Below are positions 22,790-34,105 of a DNA stretch of 64,000 nucleotides, one piece after another. Both the position numbers and the translations under genes were made by a program. Under the pieces are notes generated by a model. It was not told where the DNA came from and ran no database searches. It saw only the letters and a list, made by a program, of their open reading frames with translations. The stretch is from assembly GCF_000003815.2 (NCBI RefSeq), contig NC_049986.1:8963487-9027486 (forward strand). The letters run 5' to 3'. The stretch comes from Branchiostoma floridae (lineage: Eukaryota > Chordata > Leptocardii > Amphioxiformes > Branchiostomatidae). The number at the start of each line of letters is the position of its first letter. The first letter of the stretch is position 1.

Positions 22790-25560
22790 TAAACTTCTTC
22801 CGCTGATGACTACTGACAAACGGACAGCTTGATCAGTATTCTAGATGGGAGTTTGATTCCTTTGACCTTTTCATGGATTTTAACAGATTTCATGTCCTGA
22901 TCATGTCAAACGGTTTTCGTGGCCGTAACTATACCATAGCATAACCCAAACTACACAATGATACTGAACTAATTACATACACTTTTAAATGAATTCACTC
23001 TGCCAGAGGAATCATACACCACTTTTAGAGTGCTGTTGGAAATATATTCTCTTTGAATTTTATTGTCAAGATTCAGTCCTATTCAGTCGCTTCCTACGCG
23101 CTGTCATTGCATCTAGGTGGCCTAAATGGTTAGTTGCGATACGCTTTCTTCACTCTTTTGCTGTCTCTCCCTTCACCTCTCTTCAAGGAGGTCAAGAACA
23201 GCCTGCCAGTGTCTTCTGTCCACCAGTGTCTTCGTCGCTCCTTCACAGGAGTAACCCCATGCATTTAAGAGTGCGACGCTGCTTTATGGTCTCTGCTTAA
23301 GTGCTACAATAAAAAAATGAAACTGGCATGAAACTGTGGTTAACTAGCACCATTCTCTCGGCTAGCATTTCTTGCTAGCATGCAAGGTTCGCTCAAAGTC
23401 TGTCTCTAGCATTGATTAATCTATAGTACAGGGAAAAATGTTCCTTATTAAAATATCTGTAAGAATATGTACTTTCAACCTGTTGCTTTATGGAAGATAC
23501 ATCTTATTTACGAAACACTCCCTCACAGAATGCTCAATAATACTAGTGGTTCTTACAAAACGTACTTTTTGAAACAATGAAAGATTCAGACAAGTGATTC
23601 AATCGAACATTGATCATTGAATAACTTAACGACAATGTCATTAACATGCAAAACTAATATTGAGAAGGCTGGATCTAAGTTAAAAACAGCTGAAATATAT
23701 AATCATGCATTTTATGATAAACGTATTCCACGTGAAATTTGTCCAAATTGGTCTATAATTTCCACCACAATATGTCTAGACTACGAAAAACATGACAAGG
23801 ATCTTGCTTTCTTATTAGTTGTCACGTTGCTTGGTACATTTCGCCCTGAACAAGAAACAATTGCCTTTAACATACAAAACTTAAATAGAAAATCATCTGA
23901 TAAGTCTAATAGATCATTTAAAGATAATCCTTAATTAACTATGGTGTTTAATGCTGCTTAATGCGGGGCAATGTGTTAAAGCTTAGTATATCAATATGTT
24001 AATCGGAATATCATTAACCAAGAAAGTTTCATGAAAAGCACAGAAACATTATGCAATTGTTCAATTGGCTAAATCAAGGAACATTTTACAAAGGAAAAAG
24101 GTAAATTATGACCATCAGAAAGAGTTTATTCTTGCCCGATGGAAAGACCAATGACATTTCTAGTATGCCACCCCCAGTGAGATATTCTTTATGACTATAT
24201 TATACTTAAAAGCAACACTGCTCAGCCAGAAAGTGACTATCTGCTTTAAAGATTTCCCATTGAAAGCGAAAGGACACTGCTTACAAACATGCCATGACTA
24301 AGCGATGTTGTAGAAGCCATAAAAATGACATTATTCTACGCGAGGACACGTTTTGCCTCCTCTTCTGATCAGACTCCCTTTCTTCTTCAACACTTTGCAT
24401 CTCCAGTGGGACTTCTACACCGAAATCATCTTCCCTACAACCATATCTGTATGGGGCATGATTCCTATTACTCCCCTGATGGTTATTGCCCAAATTGCCG
24501 CCTTAAAACAATGGTGACGAAACACCTATCACGACAGTTCAGTTGTTGGAAACAAAACATGTAAAGTGACTCTCAATTAGCTGTGTTTGTGGTAAATTGA
24601 ATATAAGAAAGAGAAGTATTATTAAAAATCTCAAACGATAAAACAATTGGATATTGTTATCTGGCTTGATACACCGAATGAAGTGTTATATATCAAGTTC
24701 GGATAGCTGATAAGTTTAAAATGATCATGTTTACTTTATCATGCTTGCGCTATCATTTAAGCCATTAGATGGATAAAATGCTTCGTTACGGAATTACAGT
24801 ACGTAATGCTGAACGCTAGATGCATTCCGCGCATCGGTGAAATAGTTCATTTATTATCGTGGGGTTTTGACTTAAGGTATCCATAATATAATGATAAGTT
24901 AACCATGATATTTCATGGTGAAGAATGCTTCTTGTAGTGTAAAATGAATATCGGTTATTAAAAAATTAGGTATTAAAAAAAAGGTATTAAAACTGATATG
25001 TAATTCTTTGTATTAATATGACCAAAGATAATCACTCAATGTCAATGTTTAAGTCTTGAAATGCATTTATTATTCGTTTTAAAATTCTGACCCTAAAATA
25101 AAATGTCTGCTTGAATCATTCTTGACCGTTGAACTTAAATACAGTAGGTTACCAATAGAAAGAGGTATGCTGTGGTGATGAAGAAAAAGGTTTCAGTTAG
25201 AACGCTTAAAAGAGGTTGTTTTCAGGCTAATAAGAGGCATACAACTGTGTATAAAATAATGCGCATTGACAAAGACAATGAAATTTCCAATGACTCCGGG
25301 TATCTTTGTACATCCCACAACTTGTCAAAGGTGTACCGCACATACATCATATATACATCAATGTATAAGATACAACCGTAGGCATTATATATTGCCTTTA
25401 TAACATAACAGAATGAAGGGTTATCAAGTCAAGATGGTTAAAGAACGTAACAAGTTCGACATTTCAACTGAAAACTGGTACTGAATCATTCACAGCAGAC
25501 CCATATAGGTAATAAATGGTAAACGACAATGATTGTGTTTTTGTTTTATTTGTCAACGGC
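22790..25560 (+). repeat. Large diverged duplicated block, copy C
   Basis: Partner of 18190-20620; see that entry. The final segment (from about 24640) aligns especially well, including TATCAAGTTCGGATAGCTGA and 'gaacgctagatgc'. I did not find any exon conserved between the copies. Confidence 0.75.
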
Positions 25561-26376
25561 TCTTTGATTTAGTTACTTTATGATAGGAAATGTCTATGTC
25601 CAAATCCAAGGGTAACAACAATTTTTGGAGATGACTGCGATTATGAAAATGTCTTTTCGAGTAGTAGGATTATGAAAGATTAGTTTCAAAAATCATATCA
25701 AGTTACTGAATTACTCATGATTTGGCGTATCTTATTATCTGTATGTCTAACCTTCATCGACGCAACGTTTAGTTACATATACAAAATCTGAAACCACAGT
25801 GGAGAAAATGCTGGAAACTCACATTTGAAATGATATTGTAATAAATTATATATTCAGTGGGGGAAAATACGACCCTGTCGTGGTTTGCCTATACCACAAC
25901 CTGCCACATCCAGCTACATCTGGTCTGATATGCAGTGCACATATGGCATGGCTCTTATATGACGCTGTGGATAGTTGTTTGTGCAATAATTCATAGAAAA
26001 TACGAAGTAGATTTTAAGTATTTACTAGTCTTCTTCTAGCTATTCCACTCGAAGGACTAGGACATTACAGGCAGGCTCCTTGGTTGAACCTCGAGCTCTT
26101 GGAAGCCAACACGCTGATCGAATTGTGGGATTCATAATACAGACATATTGTCAATAGACAATACATGATCGATGAAATATTACGAGTTACTACCTAGCAC
26201 AATTGAAATTTCGGCTTATTATAACACTAAAAAGGCGAATACCCAGTTCGCACCACAACATGTTATTGGTCGCTTGTGTAACAGCAACTACTTACAATGC
26301 TTACACACGGGCAATGCAAATAAAACATAATCGGGTTCAGCTTAACAAATGTTAACATTATATACTGTGTCATACT
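25561..26376. other. No gene seen; downstream of the sulfotransferase
   Basis: This region follows the sulfotransferase stop codon on the minus strand and should contain its 3' UTR. Several TTTATT (minus-strand AATAAA) words occur, but I cannot choose the true polyadenylation site. Confidence 0.35.
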
Positions 26377-29300
26377 CTAATCATACTCAAACTCAAGCCC
26401 ACTTCCTTCGAATTTCTCTCTGAAATGCTTGTCGAACGCCTCACTCTGTGGCTCTGTGAAGATGTTCTTCCAGTCACCAACGACACCTGGAGGACAATCA
26501 AAGAACTGCATAAATTGCACTCAGAAGTCAATGTGACTTGACTTACGGACTTATTAATTGCAGAACCAAGGTAAAGTATTATAATTTATCTTTTTGTCGT
26601 ACAGTTTTTAAGGAGACTGCCATCCCCGAATTGCATTCCGGTCACGAGGCAAAGTCATTTGTACGAGATGTCGGTATTTATAGTATGGACAAGTTGATCT
26701 ACCTATGACAATCAGCCCGGGCGCTATATGTACAATTTAAAAGAAAATTCAATCAACTAACACGTTTTTTTTTTACATTAGAATGCGTTTCTTGTATTTC
26801 GACAGGTGTTTTAGTGTGCGTCTAAGCAAAACCTTATCCTGACAAACGTAGCCTATTAGCACATTACTATCATGCACCGGTGAGAGGAAAGCGCAAAAAT
26901 TCTTAAATGTTGACCCGCTCCAAACGTTCGACAGCAATTTTCCCCTTTATCGAAAAATAGGCGCCAAGGATACCCTCCACTTGCTGTAGGCAGCAGATCT
27001 GATCAACGATACAACTCATAATTAATAAGGAAGCCAGTTCAATAAGCAAATTCAAGCGTTACGAAAGGGTAGTATAAGAAGTTACCAGCGTATATAAGAT
27101 TCTGCATATACTGCACGTCAAACATGTTGGAACAAGAAGCACATTTTATATCAAACCGTTCCTTGTACGGTCACAAAAGATAAGAGCTTTTTAAAGAAGC
27201 CACTAACTAATTCCTTCCAAATTTCCCCATGTTTACAGACCAAAAGAAAACTACCCTCCTCCTAACATCACAGAACCCACATATAGAAAAGCTGGATCCT
27301 TCGTCTTCCACTGTCTCAGGAAAAGAAGTCGAACCCAACAAGTTACAGTTTAGAGTTAGCTTTTAGACTAGAGTAGACATATTTTATACTAGTGTTCTAC
27401 ACTATTTGTTTGTTTGTTTGTTTCGTTTCATGTTACCTGCAATTAGCCCTCGGGCAAGAATTTGCAATAAACTGATAATCAAGTGTTACGTTACCTTTTC
27501 TCTTTATGTATGACAGTGGTGTTCCGGGCTCTGACGGTGTGTCAAAACTACAAGACTGCAAGATGGACTCCACGTCAGCATCGCTGAGAGGCTCGTCCAG
27601 AAACTCTGCCATCCTCTTCACTGACGAACACATTCTCTACAAAGAGAAAGCAGTTACTCAAGCAAATGGATACGATGTTGGAAGCGGTCATACGTTTGGA
27701 TAGCATCCAATATCTTTTGAGCAAAAAGTAAGTATTGACAGAAAGTAAAGGATGTCTTTACCGAAATTCATTCAGGAAAAAAATGTGCATTGATTTTTTT
27801 TTGTTCAAGCTGTGTAGAAGAAACTTCCGTTCAACTGTTCATTCACCATATCATTAAGGGTAAACCAATCTGATCGCCAAGCAGATGTTGGCCATGGGGG
27901 AGACGAAATCCAAGCAGCCGTTTTCTCAATGCAGAATTGACCCAAGTTGACCTTGGGTGTTGCGCCAAGTTGACCATGGCGTGCAGCCGTAATTGGTAAC
28001 GGTCCGAGTCGTCCGACATTCGTCAAAACAGTGCTATCGAACATCTGCTTGCAGGTCAGCTAAAATTGTAGTGCACAGGAAGTTGACAAACAAGGAAAAT
28101 CAGGGGAACGTTTCAACACTCCTACCTTCTTCAGATCCTCGTACTTGACGAACAGGAAGTGGGGATCGTTCCTCAACTGCCACCAGCCAAGGAGATGATC
28201 ATAATAGGACCCTCGTGAGACTGGTTGTCAGCATGAAGAAGAAAGTTTCCGAATCAAAAATGTTATCATGACTTGGTGACAATTAATACATGTCTATGAA
28301 TGCATATCATGTATACAGAGCCGGCATACCCCACAAAGAAGCTGAGGACACCACAACCGACAGATCTGGACCCAGATATAGAAGATTGCTGTCCAATGAG
28401 ATAGCTTGTGTTTACACAATCTCTCGTTGGCTGGGGTTAATGACCCTCCCCTAGGTGGTGGCAACTGTAAGGCCGGCCGCTAGGAGCGCGATTTTAGTTT
28501 GGCTACACACTGTGACTGTAGGCGTTGAAGACCTAAGGTCTAAGGTAAGGAATACATGTCTTCATGGGGGGAATCAAGGAGGCCCCCTTCGGCAGGGCAA
28601 ACCAATCTTCACTCAACACTGACAACAAAGCCGGGGGACGGTATACACATCCTGGCTAGCTGTTTTAAACGATTGCTGACAACACAGTATCGTTATTATT
28701 TTCTATTCATTTAACGAGCATCAGACAACAAACACAAATGCTTATATAAGTCTTCTGTGCAATGAAAACAAGTGCTTTTAAAAAAAGCTGGCGTTTCGTC
28801 TACGTTTATGAGTGTGAACTGTCTTTTTCTTGAAGTAAAATCTGTTAGAAAAAGTCACTCAAGGGCTGTTGCGTCTATAAGAAAAATTGTTATTTTGGAA
28901 AGGAGTACTGTTTAATAGCTGGTCTTGGCTTACAACTTTATTTTAAAATGTACAATAAGTTCATTATAAAATCTATTAATATACTAGTACTCAGGTACTT
29001 ATGTACACTTGAAAAAGCACCATCAGCAATGTGACAAGATTCTATCTAAATTGACTACCAAATGTCAAACAAATATCCAAACCAATTAACAGCTACCTCA
29101 TCTCTATTATACTGGTTTCCGCATTTACAACATTTCTTCCTTGCTTTCCTGGATAATTTTGCTAATATTCATGAAAATTTCCATACTTTTGTGTCGAGCG
29201 GTGTGACTTTCCACGTCCGTGTTGTCTGAAAACTTCTGAATGAAGTCGATACTGAACAATGGAGCATTTGCTACTGTAAGAAAGGATCGCTGTTTTTGAT

Positions 29301-32300
29301 GGAGTTTCATGCAAACAACATCAAGAGCCTCTGTTTACATCATGAATAGTAGTTTAGTGGCGAGTGTTTTGCGAGAATCATCTTACCGCGCATGGGAGCC
29401 GCTGCACGGTATTTTCCATTACCATGAACAGAAAAATTCGAATGCCGGGTTTGGAATCTATGTTCATAAGACAAAGGCCTTGCTTATATGAAATGAATAC
29501 TAAAATAATAAAAAAAATGATATATAAAGATATAATATCAATAAATAAATAGAATAATTATATATTATCTTCAATATTTAAAAAGAAAAAAATCCACTAC
29601 TGGGCTCGAACCAGAGACTTTCGGATCCGAAGACCTGTGACTTTACCGTTTGAGCTAAGTTGTTACGTGTATTACATGTGAGTGTACATGATGCTTTAAC
29701 CTCACTACATAGTATTATTTATGTCGATTTTCGGTCGCTTTCTTGATAAAATCACTTTTTCTTAAATAATAAAAAAATGAGATATAGAAATATGATATCA
29801 ATAAACAAATAGAATATTTGTATATTATCTTCAATATTTAAAAAGAAAAAAATCCATTCTCGGTGATTCGAACCAGGTACTTTCGGATCTGAAGACCTGT
29901 GGCTTTACCGATTGAGCTAAGTTGTAACGTGTATTATATGTGAGTGTACATAATGCTTTAACCTCACTACATAGTATTATTTATGTCGATTTTCGGTCGC
30001 TTTCTTGATAAAATCACTTTTTTTCTTTGTGCAATCTTGTGGAATAGATATAATATGGCCATTTTCCAGGATATTGAAGTCCGAACAGTCCTACCTCACA
30101 GCGTTCGTTCCAAAATGGTGGATGTGAATGGAGTCTGTCGCCTTCTATAGTGGTCACCAAACGCAAATAACCAATTGAAATAGCGCCAAATGAAATAGAT
30201 AAGCTTACAATCCCTTAATATCATTGAATAAAAATAATAGCCTAAGATTAGATTACATTATGAAATATATTAGAAATCTACCTATGAAAGTATAATGTGT
30301 CTTCAGCTTTTTCCATCAGAAAATTCACATTTCCGTAGCGGCTACATGCGGTTGCATATGTCACGTACAATTCAGGCTGACGCAACAATCGTGAAGGTCT
30401 TGCCATATAAGGCAATGGTTGAACAACAAACATAGAGGGCCTTCATCCTATGCTACACAGTGTTGAACCAAGTACCATTCAGGCATGCATGCATGCATCG
30501 ATCCATCGAAGCATCATTGAAGGAAGGAAGGAAGGACTGAAGGTAAAACCGAATACATGGCGTTTCGTCGCCGCAGGGCGACGAAACGCAAAAAATAACA
30601 GTCAAAGCTAGCAAAGGGAACTAATGAATACCGTAATTACACCTAACTCTGGATGTTCAATTGTATTTTCTGAAAGACTGGGGTAGGGCAATTTAAAATT
30701 CAATGCTCTTGTTTTCGTTTGCTCTAAGTTCTTAAAGTGTTACATCGTTAAGTAAAAACAGATCTTTGAGATGAAATCTTACTAGCTATCAATAGAAAGA
30801 TGTGTAAAGAACTTTGAGACGATAGAACTAAGCTCTTGAAATATGATAAACAGATAAAGAAAATAAAGAAACTCACGTTTTCCTGCCAAGAAGTCTGCCT
30901 GAAAAGAGTCCCAGGATTCAGGCGTTTTGAAAAAGTTGCTTTTTATGGACCAGTGGTAGAAGGAAACACACACGTCTTTTGGGTTTCTCATTACCACCAA
31001 TACCTTGATCTGAAATATATAAAGTGTACGTTTATGCAATATCAAATCTTTCACAAAAATGTAGATTACTAAGTAGCTAATCAAGTGTACTCGCTTGTGT
31101 TTAGGCGACTAAACATTTTTTGATCAAAGTTAACGTTAAACTGTAATTTCCAACACAAAAATTGCAATTTCCGCAACTAATGATCCACTGCTAAGTGAGT
31201 CACGTGTTCTATATCTGCGTAACGTGACGTCACAGAAGCGGTTGATTTGCTCATTCCTTTACAGAGTTGAACAAATTTTTGTGCTAGAAAGTACAGATAA
31301 ACTTTCCTTCAAGTTACTTTAAGGCAAGATATTTCCTTGGTGCTATCAAGAAATGATTAACCACGAACCATTACGATTTAATAAACGTAACTAATGTCTA
31401 ATATCATATCTAACAAAATACGATAACAATTTCATCACAATGTTCCTTAAGCTTGTCTTTGCTACTATTAATAAGTAGCTACACAACCACGCACAGAAAA
31501 GCACACCTTCTTGGACGGCTGGGCCAATCCTCGTGAGACCAGATCTCTGCTGAGGTAGGTGACCATTAGCCTCGGAGAAGCGACTCCTGACAGTTCTTCT
31601 TGGCATGGCAGCCTATCAGGCCAAGTGAACTCCAGGACGTAGTCATTGTGCTCGTTGCACCTTTCTCCCCTTCCGTACATGATTTTGTGCACGATTTGCC
31701 TCATCCAATGTGTGCCTTTCAAAAAAAAAGAAACATCTTAAATAAACATTTAATGATAAGGCCTAGGCAAAACAATGTTGTGTTTCCTGTTTCCCTGCCT
31801 ACCCTAGACTTTTTTAGGGTAGGCAGTGGAGTCACATAGCTTCCAATTAGAATTTTGTCAGCCTGATTCCTGCAGGAAATATGTGTCTTTGATGCACAAC
31901 ATTCAAGTTTGACATTGAAAGACACTTAATGCATTTCAGTTTACTTTGTTCAATTGTATTGTAATGTGTCACACTAGAGATTTGGCCAGCCTAAAAAGGT
32001 ACAAGTAAAAAAAGATAATCCCTACCTACCGACGCTTATTTTGTCAGGACTGAAACAGGAAACACAACGTTTTTTACTAGGCCTAATGTCCAAAAATTGA
32101 CACATACGATGCTTGCTTGATTGCAAATTTTGAACTCATATATCGCAAATACTTTGGGAATATCATACCTGTCTTTGGGAATCCAATGATGACAACGTCG
32201 CCATCTTTGAACTGAAAATTCTGTATGGACTCCAGGTTGTCTCTAGTCACCAAACATAGGAACTGGATACCCCTCCATTCAGTGTACGGTAGGTCCGGCC

Positions 32301-32328
32301 CGGGAAATACGTATGGAGGCGTGGCCAT
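26377..32328 (-). CDS. Cytosolic sulfotransferase (SULT family), six coding exons
   Basis: Transfers sulfonate from PAPS to a small acceptor in the cytosol; the acceptor cannot be inferred. Coding exons, in order: 32328-32169, 31715-31507, 31009-30877, 28211-28126, 27636-27495, 26486-26377. All have GT-AG introns and phases that agree, giving 840 nt and 279 aa, the usual SULT length. Motifs: PAPS 5'-phosphosulfate loop FPKTGTHW (residues 51-57), 3'-phosphate site RNPKDVCVSFYH with Arg131 and Ser139, RKGVVGDWKN at 242-251, and a dimer-type KNIFTEPQSE. The start is the ATG at 32328, right after TTTTTCAGG, so a non-coding 5' exon lies upstream. Oddity: at the position of the SULT catalytic histidine, in SPRLMVTYLS, the residue is Tyr107 (codon TAC). 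It may be an inactive or altered enzyme. Confidence 0.92.
27805..28060 (-). pseudogene. Possible coding fragment inside a sulfotransferase intron
   Basis: A minus-strand frame of 79 codons ends in a stop at 27805. It begins MFDSTVLTNVGRLGPLPITA after an AG that could be an acceptor, and continues with LGQFCIEKTAAWISSP. The SNVGRL-like start followed by a hydrophobic strand vaguely recalls the second half of condensation-type acyltransferases. It is not part of the SULT protein, because the SULT phases join across it. I treat it as an uncertain captured fragment. Confidence 0.22.
29598..29661 (-). ncRNA. tRNA-like sequence, copy 1 (SINE head or tRNA pseudogene)
   Basis: On the minus strand it has an A-box-like TTAGCTCAAACGGTA and a B-box GGTTCGAGCCC with a good TTCGAGC loop and CTGG/CCAG stem, followed by a T run that could end Pol III transcription. 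The acceptor and anticodon stems do not pair properly, so it is not a functional tRNA. A tRNA-derived SINE is the likeliest origin. Confidence 0.55.
29856..29925 (-). ncRNA. tRNA-like sequence, copy 2
   Basis: Same structure as copy 1: TTAGCTCAATCGGTA as A box, GGTTCGAATC as B box, then GGATTTTTTTC. The T stem is weaker than in copy 1. The acceptor stem does not form. It was duplicated together with its flanks. Confidence 0.5.
30560..30589. repeat. Perfect 13 bp hairpin
   Basis: GCGTTTCGTCGCC and GGCGACGAAACGC pair exactly around a GCAG loop. This GC-rich stem stands out in an AT-rich sulfotransferase intron, just after short (GCAT) and (GGAA) repeats (30484-30537). Confidence 0.9.
31760..32083. 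mobile_element. 324 bp MITE in sulfotransferase intron 1
   Basis: The ends are inverted copies: GGCCTAGGCAAAACAATGTT then GTGTTTCCTGTTTC on the left, and GAAACAGGAAACACAACG then TTTTTTACTAGGCC on the right. Both sides are flanked by TAA, consistent with a 3 bp target-site duplication as in PIF/Harbinger-type elements. A 12 bp subterminal hairpin (CTGCCTACCCTA...TAGGGTAGGCAG, about 31795-31826) lies inside. No transposase is encoded. It sits wholly within the intron and does not touch splice sites. Confidence 0.8.
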
Positions 32329-32476
32329 CCTGAAAAATTGTATTCAAGCAAGCAGATATGTAAGACAACCTACAGAAGTGTTTTAGACACATGATTTTGA
32401 TCTTTTTTAGTGGTAGATAGCTCTTGCAGGTATTTAGATAACTCAAGTGATGATTGATATAATCATATCTCATTAT

Positions 32477-34105
32477 TGTAGTAGCCCTAGACTGGCTACG
32501 ACAGTTGTTTAACAACTGTGCTAGCGGTACCCAACTACCCAAGCTGTGGCGACGTGCAAAGGTTATAGCCCTGCTGAAACCTAACAAAGACCCAACCTTG
32601 CCAAAAAGCTACAGACCAATATCACTTCTCTGCATACTCTTCAAGCTGTATGAGCTACTCATAATGACCCGTATCAAGCCCACTTTCGAGGAGCAACTCT
32701 GCCGCGACCAGTGTGGATTCAGAGAAGGGCGGTCGTGTTGCGGACAAGTACTGAACCTCACTCAGTTCATCGAAGACGGCTTTGAGACCGGAACGATAAC
32801 TGGTGCTGTATTCGTCGATCTCACAGCTGCCTATGACACGGTGAACCACCGTGCTCTCCTGACTAAAGTGGCCCGTATGATCAAGAGTACACAGATTGTC
32901 CGCATGATAGAGTCACTCCTGACGAATCGCCGCTTCTTTGTTGAGATGGACGGTAAGCGCAGCCGATGGAGAGCACAGAAGAACGGTTTGCCACAGGGCT
33001 CAGTATTAGCCCCAATGCTTTTCAATATTTATACCAATGATCAGCCTACCTTCAACAACATTCGAAGGTTCATCTATGCAGATGACCTCTGTCTAGCAAC
33101 CCAGGCAAGAAGTTTCAAGACCATCGAGAAACGCCTCACAGATGCACTTCATGTACTATCAGGATACTACAAGTCATGGTTCCTGAACGCCAACCCTGGC
33201 AAGACCCAGGTCTGCGCCTTCCACCTGAACAACCACGCTGCATCCAGGAAACTCAAGATCACATGGGAAGGGAAAGAACTAGAGAACACACCTTACCCAG
33301 TATACCTAGGCGTGACCCTCGACAGGACCCTGTCCTTCAAAGAGCACATCGCTAAGCTCAGGAGTAAGGTATCCACCCGGGACAGCCTCCTCGGTAACCT
33401 TGCCAACTCGACCTGGGGTGCCGACCCTAACACCCTGAAGCAGACTGCGCTGGCGTTGTGCTACTCGACAGCCGAGTACTGTGCTGCAGTGTGGGAGAGG
33501 TCAGCCCATGCCTCCAAGGTTGACGTAGAGCTCAACAGAGCCTGCCGTACCATCACTGGTACCCTGAAAGCAACTCCCCTACCGGCTCTGTACAAGCTTT
33601 CCGGCATCTGTCCCCCAAGCATACGCCGAGAAGCCCAGACAAGAGTGGAGCGGGACAAGCAACTGCGCGATCCCAGACACCCCTTACACGGGCATCAGGA
33701 GGTTCCCCGAAGGCTGAGATCACGCCGCAGTTTCATGACGGTCCCAGGCCTGGGGGAAGTACCACCAGACACCTTCAGGTCTGAGAGGTGGAAAGAGAGT
33801 GACACAAATAACAACGAGGCACTGCCACCCCCCAGTGAGGCACTCCCCCCTGGAGCAGACCTACCGAGGAGGGAGTGGGCAACTCTAAACAGGGCGAGAG
33901 CAAAGGTGGGAAAAACTGGTGACAACATGTTGAAATGGGGCAAAGCTACAAGCTCAGCTTGCCCGTGTGGAGATGAACCACAAACAATGCAACATCTGAT
34001 GCAACACTGTGAGCTCGGCCCCAGCTGTTCAGACAGTGATCTGAGGGAGGCCAACGACGTGGCCCGCTGTTGGATTGGGACTTGGAGCGGCAAGATATGA
34101 TGATG
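32477..34105 (+). mobile_element. 5'-truncated non-LTR retrotransposon with 10 bp target-site duplication
   Basis: Direct repeats ATCTCATTAT at 32467-32476 and 34106-34115 bound the insert. Its 3' end carries a short GATGATGATG-like tail. The insert holds one long ORF (next entry) with no stop, so it appears young. It lies about 150 bp upstream of the sulfotransferase ATG in the opposite orientation, within the inferred 5' UTR intron or promoter. Confidence 0.85.
32505..34100 (+). CDS. Reverse transcriptase ORF of the non-LTR element
   Basis: An open frame of 531 codons from the first ATG, with in-frame sequence continuing upstream to the truncation point, so the real N-terminus (endonuclease) is missing. 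Reverse transcriptase blocks in order: SYRPISLL (about residue 36), CGFREGRSC, FVDLTAAYDTVNH (motif A, Asp), NGLPQGSVLAP (motif B), FIYADDLCLA (catalytic YADD, about residue 193), and YLGVTLDRTLSF. The C-terminal region ends with CPCGDEPQTMQHLMQHC, a CCHC knuckle. The blocks fit the CR1/Jockey/I group broadly; the exact clade is not decided. It cannot be autonomous. Confidence 0.92.
   Translation: MFNNCASGTQLPKLWRRAKVIALLKPNKDPTLPKSYRPISLLCILFKLYELLIMTRIKPTFEEQLCRDQCGFREGRSCCGQVLNLTQFIEDGFETGTITGAVFVDLTAAYDTVNHRALLTKVARMIKSTQIVRMIESLLTNRRFFVEMDGKRSRWRAQKNGLPQGSVLAPMLFNIYTNDQPTFNNIRRFIYADDLCLATQARSFKTIEKRLTDALHVLSGYYKSWFLNANPGKTQVCAFHLNNHAASRKLKITWEGKELENTPYPVYLGVTLDRTLSFKEHIAKLRSKVSTRDSLLGNLANSTWGADPNTLKQTALALCYSTAEYCAAVWERSAHASKVDVELNRACRTITGTLKATPLPALYKLSGICPPSIRREAQTRVERDKQLRDPRHPLHGHQEVPRRLRSRRSFMTVPGLGEVPPDTFRSERWKESDTNNNEALPPPSEALPPGADLPRREWATLNRARAKVGKTGDNMLKWGKATSSACPCGDEPQTMQHLMQHCELGPSCSDSDLREANDVARCWIGTWSGKI

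Larger units (their letters stand above)
29500..30023. repeat. ~262 bp tandem duplication carrying tRNA-like sequences
   Basis: Two head-to-tail units (29500-29761 and 29762-30023, about 90% identical) each contain AT-rich flanks, a tRNA-like core, and the shared text 'catagtattatttatgtcgattttcggtcgc' split by few changes. The duplication lies in the sulfotransferase intron between exons 3 and 4. Confidence 0.85.

Noticed and set aside
22989-23934. ORFs of 103 and 105 codons in duplicated block C
   Set aside because: The reading frames are not kept in the matching copy at 18.2-20.6 kb, which argues against coding.
29598-29925. Functional tRNA genes on the minus strand
   Set aside because: A and B boxes are present, but the acceptor and anticodon stems fail to pair in both copies.
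33695-34093. Minus-strand ORF of 132 codons
   Set aside because: Antisense to the reverse transcriptase ORF, with no recognisable domain.
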